Source: Bacteroidales bacterium
GTDB taxonomy: Bacteria; Bacteroidota; Bacteroidia; Bacteroidales; P3
Direction of reading: 5' to 3'
Assembly: GCA_017962545.1 (NCBI GenBank)
Contig: JAGCVD010000028.1
Coordinates: 20,657 to 84,656 of the forward strand
DNA length: 64,000 nt
Part shown: positions 1-15,000 of the stretch, one piece after another
Layout of the letters: each line of letters starts with the position of its first letter
Numbering within the stretch: the first letter of the stretch is position 1
Position numbers and translations under genes: made by a program
Notes under the pieces: generated by a model
The model's input: only the letters and a program-made list of their open reading frames with translations
Database searches by the model: none
What the model was told of the DNA's origin: nothing

Positions 1-1
1 C

Positions 2-3000
2 TTCACCGCCTTCTATGTCTTCCGCATCGAGGGGACCCCTTCGGGGAAAGGCTTTGTGCTGGTGTCGGCCGACGACTGTGCCCGTCCCATCCTGGGCTAC
101 TCCGCCGAGAACGACTTCGCGGTGGAGGGCATGCCCGCCCATGTGGAGAGCTGGCTGCGGGAATACGAGCAGCAGATAGGGCGCGGCCGCGAGGCTGGCC
201 TCGGCACCAACCCCCAGTGGCAGCGCCTCCTCGACGGCGACCGCGAGATGGCGACCCATGTCGTGGTGGGTGCCTTGGTGGCGACGCGCTGGAACCAGAG
301 TCCTCTCTACAACAATCTGTGCCCCTACGACAGCACTGCCAACGAACGTTCGGTGACGGGCTGCGTGGCCACCGCCATGGCCCAATTGATGAAGTACTGG
401 AACCGGCCCGTGCAGGGCACCGGCAGCCACAGCTACACCCACAATGACTATGGCACGCAGAGTGCCAACTTCGGTGCCACGACCTACGACTGGGCCCACA
501 TGCCTGTCCAACTCACCTCTTCCAGCACGGCGACGGAAATCAACGCCGTGGCCACCCTGATGTACCACTGCGGGGTGGCTGTCGAGATGGACTATAGTCC
601 CTCCGGCAGCGGCGCCACCACCATCGGACGCGTGGCAAGCTGGTACACCGCCGAGATGGCCCTCATCAACTACTTCGACTACAACAGCTCGCTGCAGGGC
701 CGGTACATGTCGGACTACAGCGACCTTCAATGGAAGCAGATGCTGATGAACGAGCTCAATGCCGGCCGTCCCATGATCTACCGCGGGTCGAGCGACGGCG
801 GCGGACACAGTTTCATCTGCGACGGATACGACAGTGACACCAACTTCCATTTCAACCTGGGCTGGGGAGGCAGCAGCAACGGATTCTACTCCCTGTCGGC
901 AGTCGACCCCAACGCTCTGGAATACAACGGCGGCCAAGGCGCCATTATGGGCATCTACCCCAACAACATGCCGCTGATGACCCCCGGTGGGGTGCAGGTG
1001 ACGGGCGTCAACACCACCACCGCTACCGTCTCGTGGGTGAACCCCAACAACGCAGGCACCACGCAGGTGCAGGTGGCCTATGGCCCGACGGCCACCTTCA
1101 ACATCGGCAACAGCGCCACCTACACGGTGACCAACGCCACCGGCAACAGCAAGACCCTCAGCGGTCTGACGGCCTACACCCAATACAGCGTGGCCATGCG
1201 CTGCACTTCCGGCACCAACGCCTCGGCATGGACGGAACCGGTCACCTTCACCACCCTGGCCAACCCGCAGCCGGCCCCCGCGCTGATCGACTGCGAGAGC
1301 GGCCTGCCCACCTACTGGACACAGGAGCAGGTGAACGGGAACATATTCTGGACCCAGGCCACGGGAGGCTACAACGGCCGCCCGTCGGGCGCCCTCTCGG
1401 GGAGCCATAACCTGCGTCTGCAGACCAACGGGCACGGGGCCGTGACCCGGCTCATATCCCCGATGCTGCTGCTGGGACAAGGGCAGAACAGCAACAACGA
1501 GTATAGCGCCAACGTCACCCACAAGATGGCTTTCGGGCACGCCCAGGCCAACTGGAGCGGCGACGTGGACTACCTCTATGTCTACTACCGCACCTCGCCC
1601 ACCGCCGACTGGAACCTGCTAGCCTCCTACACAGAGGAGATTGCCAACTGGCAGCGCGACACGGTGACCCTGCCCAACACCACCAACACCTACCAGGTGG
1701 CCTTTGAGGGCCGGCTGAACTATGGCTACGGCGTGGTGCTCGACGACATCAGCTTCTTCAGCGAGCAGGAGGTCAACGACTCGGTGGTTGTCACCGACGA
1801 CACCATCGTGTGCGACAGCTACACGGTGACAGACAACAACGGCACGCGCACCATCACCACGACAGGCACCTACCGCCTGGTCTACACGGCCGCCTCGGGC
1901 ATCGACAGCATCATCATGCGCACCGTCATGATACGCCACGCCACGCACAACAGCACCACCGCCTCGGCCGTGGGACGCTACATCTGGCACGACAGCATCT
2001 ACACCGAGAGCGGCACGCATGTCTACACCTACACCAACGCCTACGGCTGCCCCAGCGCCGACACGCTGCACCTCACCATCGAGCCCTGCGTGACGCTGTA
2101 CCGCAACCAGTATGTGGATGCCTGCGACGAGTACCTGTGGAGCAACGGCGTGACCTACTACGAGAGCACCAACGACGCCTACGACACCCTGACGGTGGAC
2201 GGCGGCTGCGACCTGATATTGACGCTGAACCTGACCATCTACCACAGCACGCACAACAACTACACCCAGACGGCCATGAACACCTACACATGGCACGACT
2301 CGCTCTACTTCGAAACGGGCGACTTCCCCTACCACTATACCGACGTGCATGGATGCGCCAGTGCCGACACGCTGCACCTGACCATCACGCCGGCCCCCGC
2401 CGTGGTGGTCGACGACGCCCATCCGTTCTATGACGACTTCGAGGGCGACTTCAGCTGGTACCTCGAAAACGGTGCCACGCGCAGCCGCTGGGCATACGGC
2501 AGCGCCGCCGCCTACGGCGGGACGCATGCCATGTACATCAGCGACGACCGCGGCCACTCGAACCACTACGTCATCTCGCAGCGGTCGGTGGTGTATGCCA
2601 GCAAGCTCTTCACCCTCACGGCCGGGATGCACTTCATCGGCTACGACTGGCGCGCCAACGGCGAGAGCAACTACGACTACATCCGCGTGTTCCTGGCGCC
2701 CGCCTCGGCCACCTTCACCCCCAACGCCCTGCCCAACGGCAGCACCGGCAACACCAACACCTACACCACCGGGGTGCCCGCCGGCTGGATAGCCCTCGAC
2801 GGCAGCGAGAAGAAGAACCTCGATACCACATGGCAGTCGTTCACCGCCGAGGCCAACGTGACCGCGGCCGGCAACTACCGCGTGGTGTTTGTGTGGATCA
2901 GCGACAACTCGGTGGGCCAGATGCCCCCCGCGGCCATCGACAACGTCACCATCCAGCGCACCAACTGCGGCCGTCCCACCGACGTGGTTGTCAGCAACGT

Positions 3001-6000
3001 CACCCCCACCGGCGCAACAGTGACCTGGCGCGGCACCGGCACGCAATACTTAGTGGCCTACGGCACCGGCAGCGACCCGGCGCAGATGGCTACCGTCACC
3101 ACCTCCGACACCACCATCACCCTCACGGGCCTGACGGACAACACCGACTACAACGTCTACGTCCGCAATGTCTGCTCGCCGACGCTGAACAGTGCCTGGA
3201 GCGGCATGGTGTCGTTCATCACGCCCTGCCTGCCCCTGGTGGTGGACGAGACGCATCCCTACAACGAAAACTTCGAGGGTGCACGCACATGGTGGATGGC
3301 CAACGGCAACCGCACCAACAGGTGGCACTGGGGCACCGCCGTAAACAACGGCGGCAGCCGTTCCATCTACATCTCCAACGACAACGGCTTGAGCAACACC
3401 TACACCAACACGCAACGCGGCGTGACCTACGCCACCAAACTCTTCGCCCTGAAGGGCGGCGCCTACCATATCGGCTATGACTGGCGCGCCTACGGCGAAC
3501 GCAACAACGCAGGAACGAACTACGACTACCTGCGTGTCTTCCTGGCCCCCGCCGGCACCGCCATCAACCCCGGCACCTCCCTGCCCAACGGCGGAAGCAC
3601 CTCGGCATCGACATCGTCGTTCGTCTCCACCACCCCCGCGGGGTGGATTTCTGCCGACAGCAGCTATTGCAAGAACTATGTCGACACATGGCAACACTTT
3701 GAGACCGACGTGGCCATCCCCGACTCGGGCGACTACGTGATGATGTTCGTCTGGCTCACCGACGAGAACACCGGCACCAACCCGCCGGCGGCCGTCGACA
3801 ACATCAGCATCACACGTCCCACCTGCAGCGAGCCCTTCAACCTGGCCGTCACCACCGTCACCGCCACCAGCGCCACGCTGGTCTGGACGGGCAACGGCAA
3901 CAATTACCAGATGGCCTACGGCACCGGCAGCAATGTGAACCAGATGACCCGTGTGAACGTCACAGGCAACACCTACACCCTGACGGGTCTCGCGCCCAAC
4001 ACGCAGTACAACGTCTTTGTGCGCGGGGTCTGCGACGACAACAGCACGACCGCATGGACAGGTCCCGCGGAAATCAACACCCCCTGCGCCGTCTACACCA
4101 TCACCCAGGGCCATGCCTTGACGGAAAACTTCGAGAACGGCATGCCCGGCTGCTGGCGCGCTATCTACCCGTGCAGCAACAACGCCATGACCGTCGTGGC
4201 GAGCAACGCGACCAGCAACTCGTCGTACAACAACAGCCACTCGCTGCGCTTCAGCTCGTACTACAACTGCGGCGAAGGCTTCGACCAATACTTCATCTCG
4301 CAGGAAATCTCCTGCGCCGCCCCCCTGCAGATGACGTTCCACTACCGCGACTACAACCAGAACAACAACCTCTGGGTGGGTTACTCGACCACGGGCAACA
4401 GCCCCGAGCACTTCACCCAGTGGGAGGCTGTGCCCAACAGCACGGAATGGACCACCTACAGCTGCGAGTTCCCGCTGGGAACCAAGTATGTGGCCATCCG
4501 CTACTACGGCAACTACAGCTACTACTCCTATATTGACGACATCGAGCTGCGCTGGGCGCAGTACCATATCACCGCCCTCACGTCGGACAGCACCCAAGGC
4601 ACCACGGCTGGCAGCAGCACACGCTACTACGGTGCCACGGCCACCCTCCGGGCCTTCCCCACGGCCTGCTACCAGTTCAGCCAGTGGAACGACGGCAACA
4701 CCGACAACCCGCGCCCCGTCACGGTGACACAGGACAGCACCTTCACCGCCTACTTCACGCCCGCCACCCTCACGGGCAGCGAGACCGTGGCAGCCTGTGA
4801 AAGCTACCGCTGGGGCGGCACCACCTACCGCAACAGCGGCACCTATAGCCGCCACATCACCACTGCCGCAGGCTGCGACAGCGTGGCCACCCTGCACCTG
4901 ACCATCAACCACGGCATCACCACCACGGTGGCCGAGGCAGCCTGCGACAGCTACACATGGCACGACAGCACCTTCACCACCTCGGGCACCCACGTCTGGC
5001 ACGGACAGACCACGGCGGGCTGCGACAGCACGGTGACCCTCACCTTGACCGTCAACCACGGCACGCACAACGTGGTGTACGACACATCCGACATGCCCTA
5101 CCCGTGGCACGGCAGCACCTATGCCGAGAGTGGCACATATACCTATAATTATATGGACACCAACGGCTGCGCCAGCACCGACACCCTGCACCTTACGATA
5201 GTCGGATGCAGAGCCATCACCACCCTGCCCTACACCGAAGGCTTCGAAGAGAGCGCAACCGGCACCGCCGCGAACCCGGTATTCGATGTCGACTGCTGGC
5301 AACGCCACAACAACGCCACAACCTACATAGGCTATCCCTTTGTAGCGACCGGCTCGATGGCCCACGGCGGCAGCAATATGCTGAACTGGTCGAACAACAC
5401 CGGCAGCAGCTACGGCAGCAACATCGTCCTCGTGATGCCGCAGGTGAACACCGCCTCGCATGCCATCAACACCCTGCGCCTGCGTTTCTGGGCACGCACC
5501 TCCAACAACCAGACCACGGGCGAGCTGCAGGTGGGCGTCATGACCGACCCGGACGACACCTCCACATTCCAACAGATGGGCACCCTCAGCCATAGCGGCG
5601 CCACCTGGACCGAGCAGATCTTCGACTTCTTCGGTTACACCGGGACCGGCTCGTACATTGCACTGCGCACCCAATATCCGACCAGCAACTGGACACTCTA
5701 TCTGGACGACTTCACCATCGAGGAGCAACCCGCATGCCCGATACCCAACAACATTGCAGCCTCGGATGTGACTGCCAACTCGGCCACCCTCACCTGGCAG
5801 GGGACGGGCAACAGCTATACCGTCTACTACGGCACGGGGACCAACACGACCACCATGGATTCAAGGACGGTGTACGACGACAGCGTCACCCTCACAGGCC
5901 TCAGCTCCTACACCGTCTACAATGTCTATATCGTGTCGCACTGCACCGGCGGCAGTTCCAGCGGACTGAGCCAGATGTACACCTTCCAGACAGAATGCAA

Positions 6001-9000
6001 CATGGTGTCCACACTGCCCTTCACCGAAGGCTTCGAAGGCTATACCAGCGGGTCATTCACCCTTCCCTGCTGGAAACACTACAGCGTCAACAACTACCCG
6101 TCCGTCACCGCCACCTACCACACAGGCAACCGCGGCCTCTATTGGTACAGAGCCGCCAACACCGAGCGCCAGTACATCGTAATGCCTGGCTTCATCTTTG
6201 ACGTCAACACCTTAGAGGTGCGCTTCTGGGGCCGTACCAGTTCCTCGAGCTACCACCCGGCATTCGAAGTGGGCGTGATGGATTCCCCCACCGACACGGC
6301 ATCGTTCGTCTCCGTTGGAACCATAAACGTCGAGGGGTCGACATGGGTGGAATACATACAGCCGCTGAGCTACTACACCGGCACAGGTCATTATATCGCC
6401 CTGCGCTCGGCCTTCAACACCATCGCCGCCGCCTATCTTGACGACATCACGGTCGATGTTGCCCCGACTTGCGCCACTCCCATCGACGTTACCGTCAGCA
6501 ATATCACCACCCACACGGCCACAGTGTCGTGGACGGGCTTGATTGACAACTACGTGGTGGCCTACGGCACAGGCACCGACCCCAGTGCCATGGACAGCAT
6601 GACAGTCAACGGCTCCACCGTTACCCTCACGGGCCTGGCGGGCAACACAACCTACAACCTGTTTGTGCGTTCGGTGTGTAGCGGCGGACGCAGCACGTGG
6701 AGCCCGATGGTTTCGTTCACCACCGAGTGCGAGCTGCTGGAGATGCCCTATGTGGAGGGCTTCGAGAGCTACAACACCACTGGCTCCAGCAACAACAACT
6801 TCTCCGTGGACTGCTGGCACCGTTTCAGCAACGGCACCACCTACTATTCTCCCTATGTGGGCAACAGCACGGTATGCCGACATGCCGGCAACCGCGGCCT
6901 CTATTGGAACATGGCCAACAACACAAGCTACGGCACGTCGCAATATGTGGTGCTGCCGGGCTTGGACACCAGCTTCTACCCCATGAGCCGCCACCAGCTC
7001 AGCTTCTGGGCCCGGGCCAACACCTCGACGCAGCGACCGGTGTTCATCGTCGGCGTCATGTCCGACCCCTACGACACCATGACCTTCGTGCCTGTCGACA
7101 CCTTGAACATCACCTCCACTGCGTGGACGGAATACACCTTCACCTTCGAGAACTACACCGGCAACGGTAGGAACATAGCCATCTGCGCCCGCGCCAACGG
7201 CGGCTGGGTGGCCGGCATGGACGATTTGAAGGTGAGCATTGTGCCCATCTGCTTCCCGCCGACGAGCGTGGCCTCGAACAACGTCTCCTCCACCGGCGCC
7301 ACCATCACCTGGAATGGCGGCAACGGCATTGGCTTCCGTGTGGCCTACGGCACCGGCACCGACCCCGCAACGATGGACAGCATCGTCGTCATGTCGGGCA
7401 ACAACACCACCCTGACAGGTCTACTGCCCATGACCACCTACAACGTCTACATCCAGCCCATCTGCGCCACCGAGCGCGGCGAATGGAGCACCGTGTACAG
7501 CTTCACCACCGGCTGCGGACTGATAGCCACCCTGCCCTACACGTGGGGCTTTGAAGGCTGCCCCACAGGCACCAACGAGACACCCAATGCCGACTTTGGC
7601 CTGCCCTGCTGGACGCACCTCAACAACGGCAGCCGCTGGACGGGCTCGCCTTACATCACAGGCAACCTAACCCACGCCGGCACCCGCGCACTGTATTGGG
7701 AGACCAACCCCTATGTGACCAACAGCCAGTGGCCAAGGACTACGGCCGTGGTGCTTCCCGCCCTCGACCCGTCGGTGGATGTGAGCGGCCTGCGCCTGAA
7801 ATTCTGGGCCAACCGAGTCTCTGACGCATCACGCGCCGTGCCCACCTTCCGCATAGGCGTGATGACCAACCCGAACAACATCAACACCTTCACCCAAGTG
7901 GCCACCATCATCGCCGAGACCAACGGATGGGCGGAATACTATGCCGACTTCTATGCCTACACCGGCACAGGCCACTATATCGCCATCCGCGCGGACGGTC
8001 CCACCCAGAACAACTACTATCTGACGTGGACGGCCTATATGGACGACGTGACGCTGGAACTCTCGCCCTCGTGCATCGCCCCGACGGGCGTGACGGTGAG
8101 CGGCATCACCCCCACCACAGCCACCGTGGCCTGGAGCGACCCCGTGCCGGGACAGACCGTGCACCAAGTGGCCTACGGCACCGGCACCACGCCCGACGGC
8201 ATGACCACCGTCAATGTGACGACGGGCAGCAGCCGGCAGCTGACAGGCCTTGCGCCCAACACGACATACAACGTCTTCGTGCGCGCCCTCTGCGGCGGCA
8301 ATGACAACAGCGAGTGGACCCCCATGGCCACCTTCGTCACCCCGTGCACCCTCATCAGCAGCCTGCCCTACACTGAGAACTTCGACAGCTACACCTCGTT
8401 CCCCATCGACTGCTGGAACCGTCTCAACAATGGCACCTGGAGCTCCTTCCCCACCCTGGACGCCAACAACACACACAGTGGCAACCGCTGCATCAACTGG
8501 AACGCGCTCAACAGTGTCGACGGAGGCACCTATCAGGCCGTGGTGATGCCCGCCGTGGATGTGGACATATATCCTATGAACACATTGCGCCTGCGTGTGT
8601 GGGCGCGCAAGGGTTCAGGCAACGGCACCCTCCAGGTGGGTATCATGACCGACCCCGGGAACATCAACACCTTCACGCAGGTGGGCACCATCAGTCCTTC
8701 GGATATAGACAACTACATCGAATACATTATCCCCTTCAGCAGTTACACAGGCAGCGGGCAGTATGTGGCCCTCCGTGCCGTGTCGCCAGGCTCGACAGAC
8801 TACTGGAACTACGCCTGGCAGGCCTGGACCGACGACTTCACCCTTGAGGTCATCCCCTCCTGCCTTGAGCCCACAGGTCTGGCGGCAAGCGTCATCACCG
8901 ACACCTCGGCCACCCTCACCTGGAGCGGCAGCGCCACCACCTACGAGGTGGCCTACGGCACCACAACGACCCTGGCCGACATGACCTCCATCACCGCGAC

Positions 9001-12000
9001 AGGCCACAGCGTCCAAATCACCGGTCTTGCCAACAACACCCTTTACTACGCCTACATCCGCGCCATCTGTTCGGCCTCCGACACCAGTGCATGGACCTCC
9101 ACGCCCGTATCTTTCCGCACCCAGTGTCCCGCCACCATCCACGTGCCCTACAGCGAGAGCTTCGAGACCTACACCACAGGCTCGACGGCCATCACCGTGC
9201 CCTGCTGGAACTTCACCATGATAGGTTCCGCCTCCTACCAAGACCCGTCCAATTATCCTCTCATCCAACGCACCCTCGCACACACCGGCAACTACAGCCT
9301 CGCCCTGACGGGCGACGCCATCACCCAACTGCCCGCGACCGACACTGCCCTCAACCTGCTGCAGATTAAACTGTGGGTGCGCAAAGGCAACAGCGATGCC
9401 GACAACAAGTTGGAGGTGGGCGTGATGCATGGTACCACGTTCATCCCCATCGACACCCTCGACGTGGTGCCGAACACCTATGTGGAGAACACTATCTACC
9501 TGGCCGGCTACAACGGCAACAGCCGCGTCATCGCTTTCCGCAACACCTGCCGCGACAACTACACCTACAGCCCATTCCTCATCGACGACATCGAGTTGAC
9601 CTTCCTGCCTGCCTGTCTGGCCGTGCAGAACGTGCACGTCACGAACATCACACCCTCGACCCTCACCATCGACTGGAGTGACATGCGTCCCGCCACGTCG
9701 TGGGAGATTGAGTACGGGCCTACCGGCTTCACCCTTGGCCACGGCACCACGACGATCGTCAGCAGCCATCCCGCCACCCTCACAGGCCTCTTCCCCGGCA
9801 CCGAGTACAGTTTCCGCGTCCGCACCCTCTGCGGCGATAACGGCAACAGCGAATGGAGCGATGTATCCACCGCCATCACCGACTGCGGCCTCACCAATGT
9901 GCCTTACATGCAAGACTTCGATAACGTGCTCGCCACCTCCTACAACTTAGCCGGCTTCCTGCCATCCTGCTGGGAAGGCTACACCAACGGGACGTCCAAC
10001 ACCTATCTGCCGCATGTGGTCGTGGGAGGCAGCAACTACCAGTACGCTGCTGCGAACAATGGACTCTGCCTGATTTCCGGCAACGGCAACTATGGCACCG
10101 TCAAGGTAGTCCGCCTGCCCCAGTTCGCCCAGCCGATCAACACCCTGGCCGTGAAATTTTGGTCGCGCAAGGAGAATGCCAACTATGGCACCCTCACCGT
10201 GGGTTACCTCACAGGCGACAATATGGCAACCGATTACGTACAAGTGGCCACCATCGCCTCGTCCACTACAGGCACCTACGACAGTGTCGAGTTCACCAAC
10301 GTCCCCGCCACCGCACAGTATATCGCCTTCCGCTGGGAATGCACCGGCACCTGGTACTCCTGCGGCCTCGACAATGTGGAGGTCTATATCCCCTCCGCCA
10401 CCCCGTGCGACACTCCCACCGGCTTGCAGGCCACTGCCGTGAGCAGCAGCGGCGCCACCCTCACCTGGAACGGCAACGCCACGGGATATATCGTGGCCTA
10501 CGGCCTGGGCAACACACCTGAGAACATGCAGACCGTCACCGTGAACGACACCACCGTCACCCTCACCGGCCTGACGGGCAACACGACCTATAACGTGTAC
10601 GTGCGTTCCGACTGCGGCGATGGGAACCTCAGCCTCTGGAGCACGATGGCCACATTCCACACCGACTGTGCCCTCATCACCTCGCTGCCCTATACCGAAG
10701 GCTTCGAGGGCAGCACCCCGTCCTACTTCGACGTCGCCTGCTGGAACCGCATCTATACCAACAATTATCCCTATCCTATGGTCAACGGCTCGGCCAACTT
10801 CATCCACACCGGCAGCCGTTCCATCCAATGGATGAACTTCAACAACACCACACAATACGTGGTGCTGCCCGGACTGGACAACACCGTCATCGCCACCAAT
10901 GGCACCAAACTGACCTTCTGGGCCAAGAGCTCCTCCGACAATGTGAGCCCCAGCATCACCGTGGGAGTCATGACCGACGCCAACGACACCACGACCTTCA
11001 CCCCGGTCACCGCCGTGACCGTGGCGGGCACTGAATGGGTGCAATACACTGCCTATCTGAGCAACTACACCGGCAACGGCACCTACATCACCCTCCGTGG
11101 CGGCAGCATCGGCGGCGGAAGGACCTGGATAGCCTATCTCGACGACTTCGCCATTGAAGAAGCCCCCAACTGCTCGACGGTGCTGCCAGTGGTCACCACC
11201 ACCACAGCGTGCGATAGCTACACATGGCACGGGACCGCTTACTCCGCTTCGGGGAGCTACACCTTCGACACCCTGCTGCTCGGCATCTGCCCGCGCACCG
11301 ACACGCTGCACCTGACCATCAGCCACGGCACGCACAACAGTATCAGCGAGACCGTGGACGAGAGCTACACATGGCACGGCATCACCTATACGGCCACGGG
11401 TGTCTACACCTACGAATATACCGATGCCGACGGCTGCGCCAGCACCGACACGCTGCACCTGACCGTCGACCCGTACCTGCCTGTTTTGGTCAACGAGACG
11501 CATCCCTTCAACGACGGATTCGAGGGAACCACGCTCCGTTGGCAGCTCTTCAACGGCACCCTCACCAACCAATGGAGACGCGGCACGGCAGCCTACAGCA
11601 ACGGCAGCCAAGCCCTCTACATCTCCAACAACGACGGCACGGCCAACGCCTACAGCAACTCCAGCACCACGGTCTATGCCAGCAAGAAGTTCATCCTGCC
11701 CGCGGGACACTTCTACTTCAGCTATGACTGGCGCGCCAACGGCGAGAACGGCTACGACTACATGCGTGTCTATCTGGCACCGGCCACCGCCACCTTCACC
11801 GCCTCGACCAGCCTGCCCACAGGCATCAACTCCACCAGCACACCCAGCGGATGGATAGCATTAGACCGTGGAAGCCAGATGAACCTGTCGACCGATTGGA
11901 GCAACCACGCCGCCGAGGTCAACATCACCGACTCCGCCGTCTATCAGGTGGTCTTCGTGTGGCGCAACGACAACACCGTCGCCAACCAGCCTCCCGCCGC

Positions 12001-15000
12001 CATCGACGAGGTGAACTTCATCAAGAGCGACTGCTACAGTCCCACCAACATCACCGCACAGAACATCACGGCCACCACCGCCACCCTCAGCTGGACAGGC
12101 ACCGCCGGCAGCTACCTGGTGGTCTACGGCACCTCCACCGCCATCGGCGACATGGACACCCTGACAGCCAACGGCAACACAATCACCCTGACAGGTCTTG
12201 CCCACACCACGACGCACTACGCCTACGTGAAATCCCTGTGCAGCGCCAACGACCTCAGCCCGTGGAGCCAGATGTTCACCTTCCGCACCGCCTGTGGCGC
12301 CTTTGCCCTGCCCTACAGCTATGGCATCGACGATCCCTCAATAGCCTACTACAACACGACACTCCACGAGTGCTGGACAGCAGGCAACACCAGCGGCAAC
12401 ACCAACAACGACCCCTCCGTCTCCACTTATTACAGTCACGGCGGCACGTTGAGCATCTACATGACTTCCAGCAACAACTACTACAGCTATCTGGTGCTGC
12501 CCGCCTTCGACAATCCTGTCGACCGCACACAGCTCACCTTCTGGGGCCGTGCGACAGGCGCCAACTATCCGAGCACACTGGAGATAGGCCTCGTGGCGAG
12601 CCCCACCGACATAGCCTCCTTCGAACTGGTTGACACCTTCACCATCCCGCGGACAGGCGTGCTGCAATGGCACCAGCATGAGGTACTCTTCGACACCTAC
12701 CACGGCAATGGGCAGCATATCGCCATCCGCCTGCCGGCCAACGGCGACGGACGCTGCTATCTTGACGACTTTGTTGTGGAGGCCCTGCCTGAATGCTCCG
12801 GCGCAAGGAACCTCGCCGTCGCTGGCACCACGGAGAACAGCGTGACCCTCACATGGCACGAGACGGGTGCCGCCACCTCGTGGGGCATCGAGTACGGCCC
12901 GCAGGGCTTTGCCCAGGGCTCCGGCACCACAGTCACCGTCACCGACACCACCGCCACCCTCACGGGCCTGACCAACGACACCTGGTACGACATCTACATC
13001 CACTCCGACTGCGTTCACGCCACCAGCCGCGCACAGCGCATCAGCGCGCAGACCGACTGCGGCCGCATGGCCATCCCCTTCTACGAGGACTTCTCGGGCT
13101 ATGCCTCCAGCGACAGCCCCATCGACCGCTGCTGGTACAAGTGCTACAGCCAAAACAACAGCCAGACCTCCTACCCGCAGTTCACCTACAACAGCAGTGA
13201 CAACAGCGACTACTTCCTCTATTTCCTCAGCACCCGCAACTACTACTCCTACCTGGTGCTGCCCTCCATGCAGGGCAACATCCACGACCAGATGCTGCGT
13301 TTCAAGGTGAAGACCTCTGGCGGCACCTCTGCCAATATCCAGGTGGGTGTCGTGACCACTGCCACCAACTTCAACACCTTCCAGCAGGTGCAGCAACTCT
13401 CGGTCTCCTCCAATAGCGAGTGGAACACCGTCAATGTGCCCTTCAACAGTCTCAATGGCACCAACTACCGCATTGCCATTGTCTCGCCGAGCCTGTCGAG
13501 CAGCGGAAGCCAGTCACAGGCTTTCTATGTGGACGACATTGAGGTTGTCCCCATCCCCGACTGCAACGCCCCCGCGAGCCTGGCCGCCGGCAGCATCACC
13601 ACCACCAGCGCCACCCTCAGCTGGAGTGCCGTCCAAGGCATCAGCCGCTACCGCGTGGTCTACACGCCCCACGGCGACTACGACAGTTCCTACCGCGTGA
13701 CCGTCGACAGTGTCGCCGCCACCTCACTGCCCCTCACGGGCCTGCAGATGGGCACCACCTACGACGTGGAGGTCTACAGCCTCTGCATCACCGGCAGCCT
13801 CAGCACAGCAGCCACCACCACCTTCTCCACCTCGTGCTCAGCACACAGCGTACCCTTCACCGAGAACTTCGACCACGGCTCCGGCACCCACGTAAGCCCC
13901 TGTTGGAACAACGGCTTCTATGGCTCCGCCACGTCAACCTATCCCACGGTCTCCGCTGCCAATCCCAATTACGAGGGAGACAAGGCTCTCCTCTTCTTCA
14001 GCAGCAGCAACAACATGTACAGCTACGCCATCCTGCCTGAACTGGACGACACCCTGAGCCTCCTGCAGTTCAAGCTGCAGGCAAGAGCCAACACCGTCAA
14101 CTCGAACCCCTCGCTGCAAATCGGCACCGTGGCCGCCTCGGCCAACATCACCACCTTCCAGACGGTGCAGAACGTGCAGCTGAACGACAGCTGGCAGTAC
14201 TATACCGTGCCCCTCACCTCCGCCACCGACAACAGCCGCCGCCTCGCCATCCGCTACCAGCCCAATGGTCAGGGGCAGGCCGGCAATATCTTTGTCGACG
14301 ACATCATCGTCGAGCGCATCCCCGCCTGCGACGGTCCCGCCCGCGTGACGGCCGACCGCATCGTCTACAACGGTGCCCGCCTCCACTGGCCCGCCGTGGC
14401 GGGTGTGACCTCCTACAGTCTTGAGTATGGACCCTCGGGGTTCACTCTGGGCCAAGGCACACAGGTCACGGGCCTCACGGACACGACCTACATCCTCAGC
14501 GGCCTCAACGCCAGCACGACCTACAGCGTCTACCTGACAGCCACCTGCGCCAGTGGCAGAGAGAGTTCTCTGGTGAGCGTTTCCTTCGCCACCGGCTGCC
14601 TTGAGCAACTGCCCTACGAGTATGGCTTTGAGGGACTCACCACCTCACCCACTGGCACTGTCACCACGGTACCCTGCTGGGTGCTTAACGAAAACACTTC
14701 GGTGCAGAGCGGCCAGTACACCACAGGATATGCCGCCGAGGGAATCTCCCGCATGCGTTTCAGCGTCAGCCAGGCCACAGCCTATGCCGTCATGCCCAAA
14801 CTCGACGACAGCATCAACCACCTCTACATGACCCTGCAAGTCAACACCGGCACCACCTACTTCGACGAGCCGTTGGCTCCGCTATACGTGGGTGTGGTCA
14901 CCGACCCCTACGACTTCAGCACCTTCCTGCCCGTCGACACGCTGCTGCCCACCGCCTCCAACACGTGGCAGAGCTTCCGTGTGGACTTCAGCAGCCTCAC